From NCBI GenBank assembly GCA_031550605.1, contig JAVBOK010000025.1, forward strand, positions 12,871-76,870: a DNA stretch of 64,000 bases. Reading direction: 5' to 3'. Of the stretch, positions 8,917 through 16,749 are shown one piece after another; within the stretch, counting starts at the first letter, position 1, and each line of letters opens with the position of its first letter. This stretch comes from FLUQ01 sp031550605 (lineage in GTDB: Bacteria; Desulfobacterota; Desulfovibrionia; Desulfovibrionales; Desulfovibrionaceae). The notes beneath the pieces were generated by a model that had not been told where the DNA came from, made no database searches, and saw nothing but the letters and a program-made list of their open reading frames with translations. A program made the position numbers and the translations under genes.

Positions 8917-9647
8917 TCATCTTCCCCGCTGTTGACATCAAGGGGGGGAAGGCCGTGCGCCTGCGGCGCGGCCGCGCCGACGACGAAACGGTCTTTTCCC
9001 CGGATCCGGTCAGCGCCGCCCTGCATTGGCAGGAAGAAGGCGCCCGCTGGCTGCATATCGTGGATCTGGACGGCGCCTTTGCCGGCGGCGGGGTCAACCT
9101 GCCCCTGATCACCGCCATCCGCAGGGCCCTTTCCATTCCCATCCAGGTGGGCGGGGGCATCCGTGATCCGGAAACCGCCCGGCGCTACACGGATGCCGGG
9201 GCCGACCGCTGCATCATCGGCACCATGGCCCTGGAGGATCCCGACGCGTATGCGGATCTCTGCGCCGCCCTGCCGGGAAAAATAGGCGTGTCCCTCGACG
9301 CCGAGGGCGGAAAACTGAAAACCAAGGGCTGGGTCGCCGATTCCGGCCTGGCCGTTGATGACGTGCTGCCGCGACTCATCCAGGCCGGCACCGCTTTCAT
9401 CGTCTATACGGACATTGACCGCGACGGCATGCAGACTGGGGTCAACGTGCCCGCCCTTGCCGATCTGGCCCGCAAAAGCGCCGTGCCGGTCATTGCCGCC
9501 GGGGGCGTGGCCACCCTTGCCGACATCCAATCCCTCTACCCCCTGTCCCGCACAGCCAACCTTCAGGGCGCCATCTCCGGCCGCGCCCTGTACGAGGGCA
9601 CCTTGAACCTCAAAGAGGCCATGGGCTGGATAGCCGCACAGCGATAG
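8913..9647 (+). CDS. hisA: ProFAR isomerase HisA
   Basis: The protein has 244 residues and folds as a (beta/alpha)8 barrel. It has the first-strand aspartate (FPAVDIKGGK), the phosphate-binding GGGIRDPETARRY and GADRCIIGT, and the second-half TDIDRDGMQ and AAGGVATLADI motifs, with the general base and acid aspartates in both halves. It performs the Amadori rearrangement of ProFAR to PRFAR in histidine synthesis. GTG 8913 is chosen: AAAGGA lies 9 bases upstream and the start overlaps the previous stop (GTGA). Confidence 0.96.
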   Translation: MIIFPAVDIKGGKAVRLRRGRADDETVFSPDPVSAALHWQEEGARWLHIVDLDGAFAGGGVNLPLITAIRRALSIPIQVGGGIRDPETARRYTDAGADRCIIGTMALEDPDAYADLCAALPGKIGVSLDAEGGKLKTKGWVADSGLAVDDVLPRLIQAGTAFIVYTDIDRDGMQTGVNVPALADLARKSAVPVIAAGGVATLADIQSLYPLSRTANLQGAISGRALYEGTLNLKEAMGWIAAQR

Positions 9648-9728
9648 CCGCCGAAGCCGGCTGGCGCAAACGGGGCTCCGCCGGATTGATGGCACCCCCC
9701 GCAAAGCCGAGGTTTGCCACGGCAGCGC

Positions 9729-9773
9729 CCACGCAGACGCGGGCGGCATTTATTGCCGCCCGCGTCTGCGTGG
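9729..9773. terminator. Perfect 20-bp hairpin between convergent hisA and ferritin genes
   Basis: Bases 9729-9748 are exactly complementary to 9754-9773 around a five-base loop TTTAT. The element lies midway between two convergent genes. It has no T-run on either strand, so it is either a factor-assisted or bidirectional end signal, or a dispersed intergenic repeat. Confidence 0.6.
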
Positions 9774-9849
9774 CGAACTGCGGTCAAAACCTTCTTCGGC
9801 AACAGCCTCATGGGGCGGAGCCCCGCTTTCGTCAAATGACTTTGCCGGA

Positions 9850-10368
9850 TTATCCAGCCGCCGCGCCGGCCTGGGTTTCGTCCACAAAGGCGCGGCCGGC
9901 CAGTTCGCGGTCCAGCATAAGCAGACCCTGGCCTTCGCCCTTGATCAGTTTGAGCGCGTTGACCAAATCACCGAAATTCTGTTCTTCCTCCACCTGTTCC
10001 GTCACGTACCAGGACAAAAAAATCTGGGAGGCATGGTCTTTTTCCTTTATCGCAAGATCCGTGAGATCGTTCAGACATTTCGTCACGAATTTTTCATGAG
10101 CCAGACCGGCCTGCATGGCTTCCAGGGGGCCTTTCCAGGAAGCGGGGGGCGCGTCGATGGCTTTCAGAACGATTTTGCCGCCGCGCGAGAGCAGATAATC
10201 GTACATTTTGGTGGCATGGGTAACTTCTTCCCTGGCCTGGACGCGCATCCAGTTGGCAAATCCGGGCAAGCCCAGGTCGGCGAAATATGCGGACATGGCC
10301 AGATACATGTAGGAAGAGTAAAATTCGTTTTTGATCTGTTCATTCAGGGCGCCAGCCATCTTTTTCAT
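9850..10368 (-). CDS. ftn: Ferritin (non-haem iron storage protein)
   Basis: The protein has 172 residues and a four-helix-bundle pattern. Ferroxidase-type ligands are visible in NEQIKNEFYSSYMYL, in AREEVTHATKMYDYL and in VTEQVEEEQNF. It stores iron by oxidising Fe(II), and in anaerobes also protects against oxygen. ATG 10368 is chosen because GGAG lies 8 bases upstream. A longer frame reaches 10458 but its extra residues do not look like ferritin. The tail after about residue 160 is Ala-rich. A promoter is proposed directly upstream. Confidence 0.94.
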   Translation of the reverse strand: MKKMAGALNEQIKNEFYSSYMYLAMSAYFADLGLPGFANWMRVQAREEVTHATKMYDYLLSRGGKIVLKAIDAPPASWKGPLEAMQAGLAHEKFVTKCLNDLTDLAIKEKDHASQIFLSWYVTEQVEEEQNFGDLVNALKLIKGEGQGLLMLDRELAGRAFVDETQAGAAAG

Positions 10369-10384
10369 GCAGGAATCTCCATTG

Positions 10385-10413
10385 ATTAAAGTACACCATA
10401 CGGATGGAAACAA
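10385..10413 (-). promoter_or_regulatory. Probable sigma-70 promoter of the ferritin gene
   Basis: On the minus strand TTGTTT and TTTAAT are separated by 17 bases, just upstream of the ferritin ribosome-binding site. No Fur-type box is obvious. Confidence 0.5.
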
Positions 10414-10445
10414 ATATGATCTGTTGCCGCTTTGGCAAGAGGTCC

Positions 10446-10475
10446 TTGCGGGTTGCATGCCTCAGGCGGTATACT
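10446..10475 (+). promoter_or_regulatory. Probable sigma-70 promoter of the dual-CxxC gene
   Basis: TTGCGG and TATACT are separated by 18 bases. The predicted transcript starts near 10482, about 58 bases before the start codon. Confidence 0.5.
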
Positions 10476-10539
10476 CGTTCCGGTCCGGAAGCGTTCCGTT
10501 GCCGGACCGCGTATCCACCAGTCAGCCAAAGGCAATTCC

Positions 10540-10740
10540 ATGTGGCGAAACCCGCGCACCGCGCAGACTACCATCCCCTGCAGGGCATGCGGCAAAGCCC
10601 TTGTGGCCGAACGGTCCTGCCGCCGCGTTATCCTGACCTGCACATCCTGCCGCTGTTCCTACGAACTGACGGAATATACCGAGTCCATCGACGAGGCCCT
10701 GGAAGAATTCATGGCCTGCGTACCCTGCGACAGGGTATGA
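10540..10740 (+). CDS. Small dual-CxxC, zinc-ribbon-like protein
   Basis: The protein has 66 residues. It contains CRAC, then C, CTSC with a following C, and a terminal CVPC, separated by a short beta-rich stretch and an acidic helix (ESIDEALEEFMAC). The spacing suggests a small zinc ribbon or a redox-active thiol protein. It resembles the small proteins of Desulfovibrio-type bacteria described as dual-CXXC, some members of which carry selenocysteine; this one has only cysteine. That family link is from memory. An AAAGG site precedes ATG 10540. It is a single-gene unit with its own promoter and terminator. Function unknown. Confidence 0.8.
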   Translation: MWRNPRTAQTTIPCRACGKALVAERSCRRVILTCTSCRCSYELTEYTESIDEALEEFMACVPCDRV

Positions 10741-10765
10741 AAAAGCCGCTCAAAAGCGGCTTTGT
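10741..10765 (+). terminator. Rho-independent terminator
   Basis: AAAGCCGCT and AGCGGCTTT form a hairpin around CAAA. The A-run before and T-run after make it usable in both directions, serving the small CxxC gene and the convergent receiver gene. Confidence 0.85.
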
Positions 10766-10776
10766 TCCGACGGTCT

Positions 10777-11187
10777 TTACAGTTTCGGCGGCAGTTCGAT
10801 GCCCAGGGACACGATTTCGTCCAACAGCACCTTATGGTGGATGGGCTTTACCAGATAGCTCGTGGCCTTGCCCAGAAAAAACGCGTCGTGCACTTCCTTG
10901 GTGTCGTCAAGGCCGGAAATCATGATCACCTTGACCGCCTTGTTGTCCGGAATGCCTTTTTCCTTTTCGATCTCGCGAATTTCCCGCAACGCTTCCTGCC
11001 CGTCCGTATTGGGCATCAGAATATCAAGCGTAATCAGATCGTATGGTTCGCCTTCCTTCAGTGCCACGCGAAAGGCCTCGACCGCTTCTTCCCCGTCGGT
11101 GGCCACATCCGTGAACCCGTAAGGGTGCAGATAGCGCTGCACCAGACTGCGCGTCTGAAAATCGTCGTCAACCACAAGAAAACGCAT
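10777..11187 (-). CDS. Single-domain response regulator (CheY-like)
   Basis: The protein has 136 residues and consists of one receiver domain. The acidic pocket VVDDD, the phospho-acceptor in LDILMPNTDG, the switch serine in MISG and the lysine in LVKPI are all present. There is no output domain. It must act by binding another protein or as a phosphorelay intermediate. It could take phosphate from a hybrid kinase such as the ones at 252 or 61015, but no adjacency supports this. A strong AAGGAG site precedes the start. Confidence 0.92.
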   Translation of the reverse strand: MRFLVVDDDFQTRSLVQRYLHPYGFTDVATDGEEAVEAFRVALKEGEPYDLITLDILMPNTDGQEALREIREIEKEKGIPDNKAVKVIMISGLDDTKEVHDAFFLGKATSYLVKPIHHKVLLDEIVSLGIELPPKL

Positions 11188-11285
11188 AGCAGCTCCTTGC
11201 TTTTGGAAACGATACCCGCAAGAGAAAATTAGGTCAACTGCGAATCATTCCTGATAAGCTGGCCGCTATCCGTTCCGCCCGCGCA

Positions 11286-12932
11286 TCAGGAGGCGCCGCC
11301 CAGAGCGACATCCACCACGGACGCGGCTTCCCGCTGCAGCCGAGCCAGGTGGTCCCGGCCCAGAAAACTTTCCGCATAGATTTTATATACGTCTTCCGTT
11401 CCGGAAGGCCGCGCGGCAAACCATCCGTCGGCGGTCACCACCTTCAGCCCGCCGATGGACGCGTCGTTGCCCGGCGCGCGGGTCAGCACCGCCGTTACGG
11501 GAGAGCCCGCCAGTTCCTTTGCCGTCACCGCCGCGGGCGTAAGGGAAGACAGCGCCTTTTTCTGGGCCGGGGTCGCGGCGGCGTCCGTGCGCTCATACAG
11601 CGGCGCGCCGAAGCGTTCGGTCAACATGGCGTAAACTTCCGCCGGGTTCCTGCCCAGCCTGGCCGTCAGTTCGGCGGCCAGCAGCCCGAGGATCAGGCCG
11701 TCCTTGTCCGTGGTCCAGACCGTGCCGTCCCGGCACAGGAACGAAGCGCCGGCGCTTTCCTCGCCGCCGAAGGCGCAGCGGCCTTCCATGAACGGCGCAA
11801 CAAACCACTTGAAACCCACGGGAACTTCGTACAGCTGGCGGCCCAGGGCGGCCGCCACCCGGTCCAGCATGCTGCTGGTGACCAGGGTTTTGCCCACGGA
11901 CGCGCCCCCGGGCCAGCCGGGACGGTTCTGGAACAGATACCACACGGCTGCGGCCAGATAGTGATTGGGGTTCATCAGGCCCGCTTTGGTCACAATGCCG
12001 TGGCGGTCGGCGTCCGGGTCGTTGCCGAAAGCCAGCTCGTATTGCGCCGCGTGTGCCAGCAGACCCGCCATGGCCCAAGGGGAAGAGCAGTCCATGCGGA
12101 TCTTGCCGTCATGGTCGCGGGGCATGAAGTGGAAATCCGGTTCCAGGGCGGCGTTGGTCACGGTCAGGTCCAGACTGTAGCGCTCGGCCACCGGCCCCCA
12201 GTACGGCAAAGACGAACCGCCCAGGGGATCCACCCCCAGGCGCAGGCCGGACGCCGCAATGGCCCGCATATCCAGCACGGAAGCCAGATCTTCCACATAA
12301 GGCGCCACAAAATCCGTTTCCGTGATCGCCCCGCGTGCACAAGCCTTTTCAAAAGACATGCGTTTCACCCCCGCGAGTTTCGCCCGCAGGAGTTCATTGG
12401 CCCGTTTTTCTATCCAGCCCGTGGCGTCGGTGTCCGCCGGCCCACCGTGGGGGGGGTTGTATTTGAAGCCGCCGTCAGCGGGCGGATTGTGCGAGGGGGT
12501 GATGACGATACCGTCCGCCGGGGATGGCGGTTTGGCCACGTTATACCGCAGAATGGTCCGAGAAACGACCGGGGTCGGCGTAACCCCGCCGCCCGCCTGC
12601 ACATGCACGGCCACCCCGTTGGCGGCCAGCACTTCAAGGGCCGTGCGGGCCGCCGGTGCGGACAGGGCATGGGTGTCCGCCCCCAGGAACAGGGGACCGC
12701 CGACGCCCCGCGCGGCGCGGTATTCGCAAACCGCCTGGCTGACCGCCAGGATATGCGATTCGGTGAAACTGCCGTTCAGCGAAGTGCCCCTGTGGCCGGA
12801 CGTGCCGAAAGCCACCCGCTGCGCGGGGTTGTCCGGGTCCGGAACCGTGAGTTCATACGCTGCCAGCAACGCGGAAATGTCGATCCGGTCGGAAGGCGGA
12901 AGCCGTTTTCCCGCGAATTCGTGCACAGCCAT
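11286..12932 (-). CDS. pgm: Phosphoglucomutase (alpha-D-glucose phosphate-specific)
   Basis: The protein has 548 residues, typical of the bacterial Pgm subfamily, with the signature FGTSGHRGTSLNGSF near residue 42. The phosphoserine loop TPSHNPP, metal site NDPDADRHG, sugar-binding GEESAG and the C-terminal phosphate loop RPSGTEDVYK follow in order. It interconverts glucose 1-phosphate and 6-phosphate. Glycogen phosphorylase lies in the same region (18644). GAGGAGG precedes the start. It is 30 bases downstream of the M18 peptidase gene and probably co-transcribed. Confidence 0.96.
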   Translation of the reverse strand: MAVHEFAGKRLPPSDRIDISALLAAYELTVPDPDNPAQRVAFGTSGHRGTSLNGSFTESHILAVSQAVCEYRAARGVGGPLFLGADTHALSAPAARTALEVLAANGVAVHVQAGGGVTPTPVVSRTILRYNVAKPPSPADGIVITPSHNPPADGGFKYNPPHGGPADTDATGWIEKRANELLRAKLAGVKRMSFEKACARGAITETDFVAPYVEDLASVLDMRAIAASGLRLGVDPLGGSSLPYWGPVAERYSLDLTVTNAALEPDFHFMPRDHDGKIRMDCSSPWAMAGLLAHAAQYELAFGNDPDADRHGIVTKAGLMNPNHYLAAAVWYLFQNRPGWPGGASVGKTLVTSSMLDRVAAALGRQLYEVPVGFKWFVAPFMEGRCAFGGEESAGASFLCRDGTVWTTDKDGLILGLLAAELTARLGRNPAEVYAMLTERFGAPLYERTDAAATPAQKKALSSLTPAAVTAKELAGSPVTAVLTRAPGNDASIGGLKVVTADGWFAARPSGTEDVYKIYAESFLGRDHLARLQREAASVVDVALGGAS

Positions 12933-12962
12933 GAGGACCTCCTCAAGCAGGCGCAGCCGCCG

Positions 12963-14369
12963 TCATTTTGCGGTCAAAAACGCCGCATAAGCCAGTTTCG
13001 TGGCGTACAGGTCCACCACGCTGATCAGTTCAAAGGGGCTGTGCATGGACAGCACCGGGGGGCCGCAATCAATGATGTTCATGCCGTACGCCGCCAGATG
13101 CATGGCCACGGTGCCGCCCCCGCCGCCGTCCACCTTGCCCAGTTCCGCCATCTGCCAGGGCACGTTCGCGGCGGCGAGCACGGAACGCAGCCAACCCACG
13201 TATTCCGGATGGGCGTCGTTGGCCTCGTACTTGCCGCGATGCCCGGTAAACTTGCAGAAGCAGGGGCCGTGCCCCAGCAGGGCGGCGTTCAATTTCTCGT
13301 GCAACTCCTGCCAGTCGGGATCCGTGGCCGCGTGCACGTCGGCGGATATGGCGCGGCTGGCCAGCATGACTTCCGCGAAACGGGCTTTGGGTTCCCACAT
13401 CCGGATGCAGTCCTGCACGCAGTATTCAAAAAAGCGGGATTTCGCGCCGGTGGACCCTTCGGATCCGATCTCCTCCTTGTCCCAGATCATCAGGCAGCGG
13501 GAGTGGCCGGTTGCGGCCCTGGAATCGAGCAGCCCTTCCAGAGCGGAAAACACGCAGACGCGGTCATCGTGCCCGTACCCGCCGATCAGCGAGGAATCAA
13601 GTCCCACAAAGCGCGCCGGTCCGGCCGGCACGGCCTGCAGTTCCGCCGAATACAGATCCTCTTCGCTGATGCTGTATTTGGCGTGCAGCAGCGACAGCAG
13701 GTGGGCTTTCACCGGCTCCTTTTCTTTTTCCGCGTCCTTCTTGCCCTTTTTGGCCCCCCCTTTTCCGGGTTCGGGCAAAGGCCTGTGCCCCAGAACCAGG
13801 TTGAGCCTTTCACCCTCAAAAGCTTTGGACAGGGGTTGGTCCGCCTGGGACGCGGCCAGGTGTGGCAACAGATCGGCAATGGCGAACACCGGTTCGTCCG
13901 CGTTTTCGCCGAGCGTCACGCTGATCACGCTGCCGTCGCTTTTGACCACCACGCCATGCACGGCCAGGGGGCGCGCCAGCCACTGGTATTTGCGGATCCC
14001 GCCGTAGTAATGGGTCTTGGCCTGGCCCACGTTGGCCTGTTCCTGCAGCGGCCGCTGCTTGAAATCCAGCCGCGGGGCGTCCGCGTGAGCGCAGATGAGG
14101 CGCAGGCCCTTTTCCAGGGACGATTTCCCTTTTCGCGCGACAAAGACGCTTTTGCCCTGCAGGCTGCGGAAGATCGTATCCCCTTTGCCGTTTTCCACGT
14201 ACCCCGCACTGCGCAGGCGGTCTTTCACATACGCCACGGTTTCGCGTTCCGTTTTGCAGGCCGAGAGAAATTCCTGATAGCGCATCGCCAGATCCCGCAT
14301 GGCCCTGATGTCTTTGGGATCCGTGTACACATCCCAGCAATTGCGGGAAGTAAAGGCGTATTCGCTCAT
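12963..14369 (-). CDS. apeB: M18 family aminopeptidase
   Basis: The protein has 468 residues. Metal ligands of the dinuclear zinc site are visible in AHADAPR, WDKEEIGSEG and near the C-terminus (MHSPFELISVVD), with a glycine-rich loop VDGGGGGTVA. M18 enzymes are cytoplasmic, remove N-terminal, often acidic, residues from peptides, and form dodecamers. A Lys/Glu-rich insert (about 223-243) interrupts the middle of the domain. ATG 14369 is preferred over ATG 14372 because AAGGAG lies 5 rather than 2 bases before it. The AGCS symporter gene lies upstream. Confidence 0.93.
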   Translation of the reverse strand: MSEYAFTSRNCWDVYTDPKDIRAMRDLAMRYQEFLSACKTERETVAYVKDRLRSAGYVENGKGDTIFRSLQGKSVFVARKGKSSLEKGLRLICAHADAPRLDFKQRPLQEQANVGQAKTHYYGGIRKYQWLARPLAVHGVVVKSDGSVISVTLGENADEPVFAIADLLPHLAASQADQPLSKAFEGERLNLVLGHRPLPEPGKGGAKKGKKDAEKEKEPVKAHLLSLLHAKYSISEEDLYSAELQAVPAGPARFVGLDSSLIGGYGHDDRVCVFSALEGLLDSRAATGHSRCLMIWDKEEIGSEGSTGAKSRFFEYCVQDCIRMWEPKARFAEVMLASRAISADVHAATDPDWQELHEKLNAALLGHGPCFCKFTGHRGKYEANDAHPEYVGWLRSVLAAANVPWQMAELGKVDGGGGGTVAMHLAAYGMNIIDCGPPVLSMHSPFELISVVDLYATKLAYAAFLTAK

Positions 14370-14417
14370 CATTGCTCCTTTTTCCGACGGATTGCCGCAA
14401 AACGGACGCTCCGTCAC

Positions 14418-16148
14418 TTATTTTTCACGGTACATGGATTCCGTGGCGCCCATTTCCACGGACTGTTCGCCCTTGGTGAAGTAATCGTTCGTCAGGCCCA
14501 CAACCACCTTGTGCAACAGAACGAGGGCCAGCAGGTTGGGGATCATCATCATCGCGTTGAACGTATCGGCTATATCCCAGACCGTGCCCAATTGCAAAAG
14601 AGCGCCGCAGGGAACAAACACCGTGTAGACCAGGCGGAAGGGTTTGAGCGCCTTGTGCCCGAACAGATATACCGCGCAGCGCTCACTGTAGACGCACCAG
14701 CCGAGAATGGTGGTGAACGCGAACAGCGCCAGGGAAAGCGAAACGATATACTGCCCCGCCGTTCCGGGCAGGCACATGGAAAACGAGTTGGCGCTCAGCG
14801 ATGCGCCGTTCTTGGAAGAAACAACATCATCCGCCGGATTGTCGTTGGTCTGCGCCTCGTTGACGCGAGCGACAAACGCGGCTGTGTTGAAAATGCCGCC
14901 CTGGACCAGTTCCGCCTTGTGCTTTTCAATGATCGCGCCGATGTTGGCGGGCATGAAATTGGCCATCGCCGCCGCGGAAGGAATGCCGTGCCCTTCGGTA
15001 AAGTGGCTTTTATTGGTCACGCCGCTGATCATCTCCGGCGTGAAGGCGCCTACCACGGCGGGTTTGTCGATCGCCCCGCCGGACACGAGTTCGCTCTTTC
15101 TGGCGTCCAGGGCGGCGGCCAGTTTGGCGGTATCCAGCGTATAGGTATTGCTCCATATCTGGGCCACGAGGATGACCAGGGCGGTCATGGTGCAGATGAC
15201 GATGGTGTCGAGAAACGTGCCCAGCATGCCGATGATGCCCTGGCGCACCGGATTGTTGGTGACCGCCGTGGCGTGGGCGATGGGCGAACTGCCCATGCCC
15301 GCTTCGTTGGAAAAGACGCCCCGGGAAATGCCCCGGCGCATGGTTTCAAGAATCAGCCCGCCCAGCACGCCCGCCCCCGCGGAACGCGGACTGAACGCTT
15401 CCGTGAAAATGGACAGGAACGCCCGCGGAACGTATTCCGCTGAAATGGTCAGGCATCCCAGCGAGGCGATAATATAGACGATGGCCATAAAGGGAACCAG
15501 CTTGCCGGCCACGTTTCCGATGCGCTGAACGCCGCCGACAAGCACAAGGCCCACAAGCAGAAACAGCACAGCCGCGCTGGCGCCATGGGGAACGTTGAAG
15601 GTGGTGTTCAGCCCGTCGGCGATGGAGTTCACCTGGACGCCGTTGCCGATGCCGAACCCGGCGATGCAGCCGAAAAAGGCGAAGGCGGCGGCCAGCCAGT
15701 TCCACTTGCTGCCCAGGCCGTTTCGGATATAGAACATCGGCCCGCCCACATAACTGCCGTCAGGGGTGACGTTGCGGTAACGAACGGAAAGGGTGACTTC
15801 GGTGTATGTGGTCGCCATGCCGACCAGAGCGGTGCACCACATCCAGAACACCGCGCCGGGGCCGCCGAAATAGATGGCCGTCGCCACGCCGGCGATGTTG
15901 CCCGTGCCCACGGTCGCGGCAAGGGCCGTCATCAGTGCGTTGAAAGGCGACAATTCGCCTTCGTGGTCGCTGTGCTTCGCGCGCCCTTTCCACATCAGCC
16001 CGAAGGCCATGGGAATCCGCAACAAGGGCATGAAGTTGAGGCGCACCATGAGCATCAGCCCGACGCCCAGCAGGGCGACAAGCATGAATGGACCCCACAG
16101 GAACGAGTTGATGGGACCGGTGACGAAACTGACGAGTTCCGCAAGCAT
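14418..16148 (-). CDS. AGCS-family sodium:amino-acid symporter
   Basis: The protein has 576 residues. Family signatures are TALAATVGTGNIAGVATAI near residue 75 and GVFSNEAGMGSSPIAHA near 278. It should import alanine or glycine with Na+ through the inner membrane. Usual members have about 450 residues; this one has a soluble insert of about 120 residues (roughly 333-462, Ala/Lys/Glu-rich) between membrane segments in the C-terminal half. A strong AAGGAGG site precedes the start. It reads toward the M18 aminopeptidase, a plausible pairing of peptide breakdown and amino-acid transport. Confidence 0.93.
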   Translation of the reverse strand: MLAELVSFVTGPINSFLWGPFMLVALLGVGLMLMVRLNFMPLLRIPMAFGLMWKGRAKHSDHEGELSPFNALMTALAATVGTGNIAGVATAIYFGGPGAVFWMWCTALVGMATTYTEVTLSVRYRNVTPDGSYVGGPMFYIRNGLGSKWNWLAAAFAFFGCIAGFGIGNGVQVNSIADGLNTTFNVPHGASAAVLFLLVGLVLVGGVQRIGNVAGKLVPFMAIVYIIASLGCLTISAEYVPRAFLSIFTEAFSPRSAGAGVLGGLILETMRRGISRGVFSNEAGMGSSPIAHATAVTNNPVRQGIIGMLGTFLDTIVICTMTALVILVAQIWSNTYTLDTAKLAAALDARKSELVSGGAIDKPAVVGAFTPEMISGVTNKSHFTEGHGIPSAAAMANFMPANIGAIIEKHKAELVQGGIFNTAAFVARVNEAQTNDNPADDVVSSKNGASLSANSFSMCLPGTAGQYIVSLSLALFAFTTILGWCVYSERCAVYLFGHKALKPFRLVYTVFVPCGALLQLGTVWDIADTFNAMMMIPNLLALVLLHKVVVGLTNDYFTKGEQSVEMGATESMYREK

Positions 16149-16232
16149 GGGTCGCCTCCTTCGGGCAATGGTTCAGGAATCATCGCTTCCGGCTGCCGGC
16201 CGGGCAGCACTGTTCACGAAGAGCGATGTGAC

Positions 16233-16264
16233 AAAAAAAGCCTCTGAAAAAATTTCTCAGAGGC
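16233..16264 (-). terminator. Rho-independent terminator (minus strand)
   Basis: On the minus strand GCCTCTGA and TCAGAGGC form a hairpin followed by TTTTTTT. It ends the transcript of the small ORF at 16345-16680 and separates it from the AGCS gene. Confidence 0.85.
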
Positions 16265-16344
16265 GCGCAAACAACAACCGGGCAGTGCTCCCGCGGTTCC
16301 CGGTTTGCATCGGGAGGCCGAAACGTCCGGTTTCCGGCATCCCG

Positions 16345-16680
16345 TTACGCCAGCGTATCCAGAATATGCCCCGTCCCCGTGTACAGGGTCAGCATGCCGC
16401 GTTGGGCGTCAAAAGTCTGGGTCACGGCGTCGCGCGGCACCACGGTGCCCGCATTGATGGTGTCCAGGTATGGCCCCCAGGCCACGGTGCCGCCGTAGAC
16501 GGCCTGGTCAATGGTGTGGGAGCCCGTGCGCTCCATGCCGTTCATGCGGTCCAGAGAACGGACGTAGACCCCGGCGTTCAACGTTTCGCGGTTCAACTGC
16601 TCGTTGCGCGCAAGGTCGGCCACGGTCTGCCCCAGGGTAGGCCACAGCGTCGTATCGGTCATGGAAAATGACGTTGCCAT
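16345..16680 (-). CDS. Hypothetical 111-residue protein, isolated between two terminators
   Basis: I do not recognise a family. The protein is soluble, has no cysteine or signal peptide, and contains repeated short Leu/Asn/Arg segments (DLARNEQLNRETLNAG). Codon use matches the neighbours, which supports real coding. The ATG at 16680 has no clear ribosome-binding site; ATG 16662 is an alternative and has none either. It begins only about 25 bases after the argD terminator, so it needs its own promoter in that gap or read-through; a TATACG sits there on the minus strand. Confidence 0.55.
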   Translation of the reverse strand: MATSFSMTDTTLWPTLGQTVADLARNEQLNRETLNAGVYVRSLDRMNGMERTGSHTIDQAVYGGTVAWGPYLDTINAGTVVPRDAVTQTFDAQRGMLTLYTGTGHILDTLA

Positions 16681-16705
16681 ACGTTTACCGTATACGCATT
16701 TTCAC

Positions 16706-16743
16706 GAAAAAGAAAAGCCCCGACGGCCGACAGCCGCCGGGGC
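16706..16743 (-). terminator. Rho-independent terminator of the dut-argD unit
   Basis: On the minus strand GCCCCGGCGGC and GCCGTCGGGGC form a strong stem followed by TTTTCTTTTT. It ends directly downstream of argD. Confidence 0.88.
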
Positions 16744-16749
16744 GAAGCG

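Noticed and set aside
10738..10765. Selenocysteine read-through of the TGA ending the dual-CxxC gene
   Set aside because: The bases after TGA form the terminator and encode no conserved residues, and the cysteine pairs are already complete.
11349..15443. Plus-strand open frame of over 1300 codons opposite pgm, apeB and the AGCS gene
   Set aside because: The three minus-strand genes carry clear catalytic motifs and ribosome-binding sites; the opposite frame has neither.
16149..16344. Riboswitch (glycine type) before the AGCS symporter
   Set aside because: AGCS genes are often preceded by one, but the conserved glycine-aptamer core is not present. The only strong structure is the terminator at 16233.
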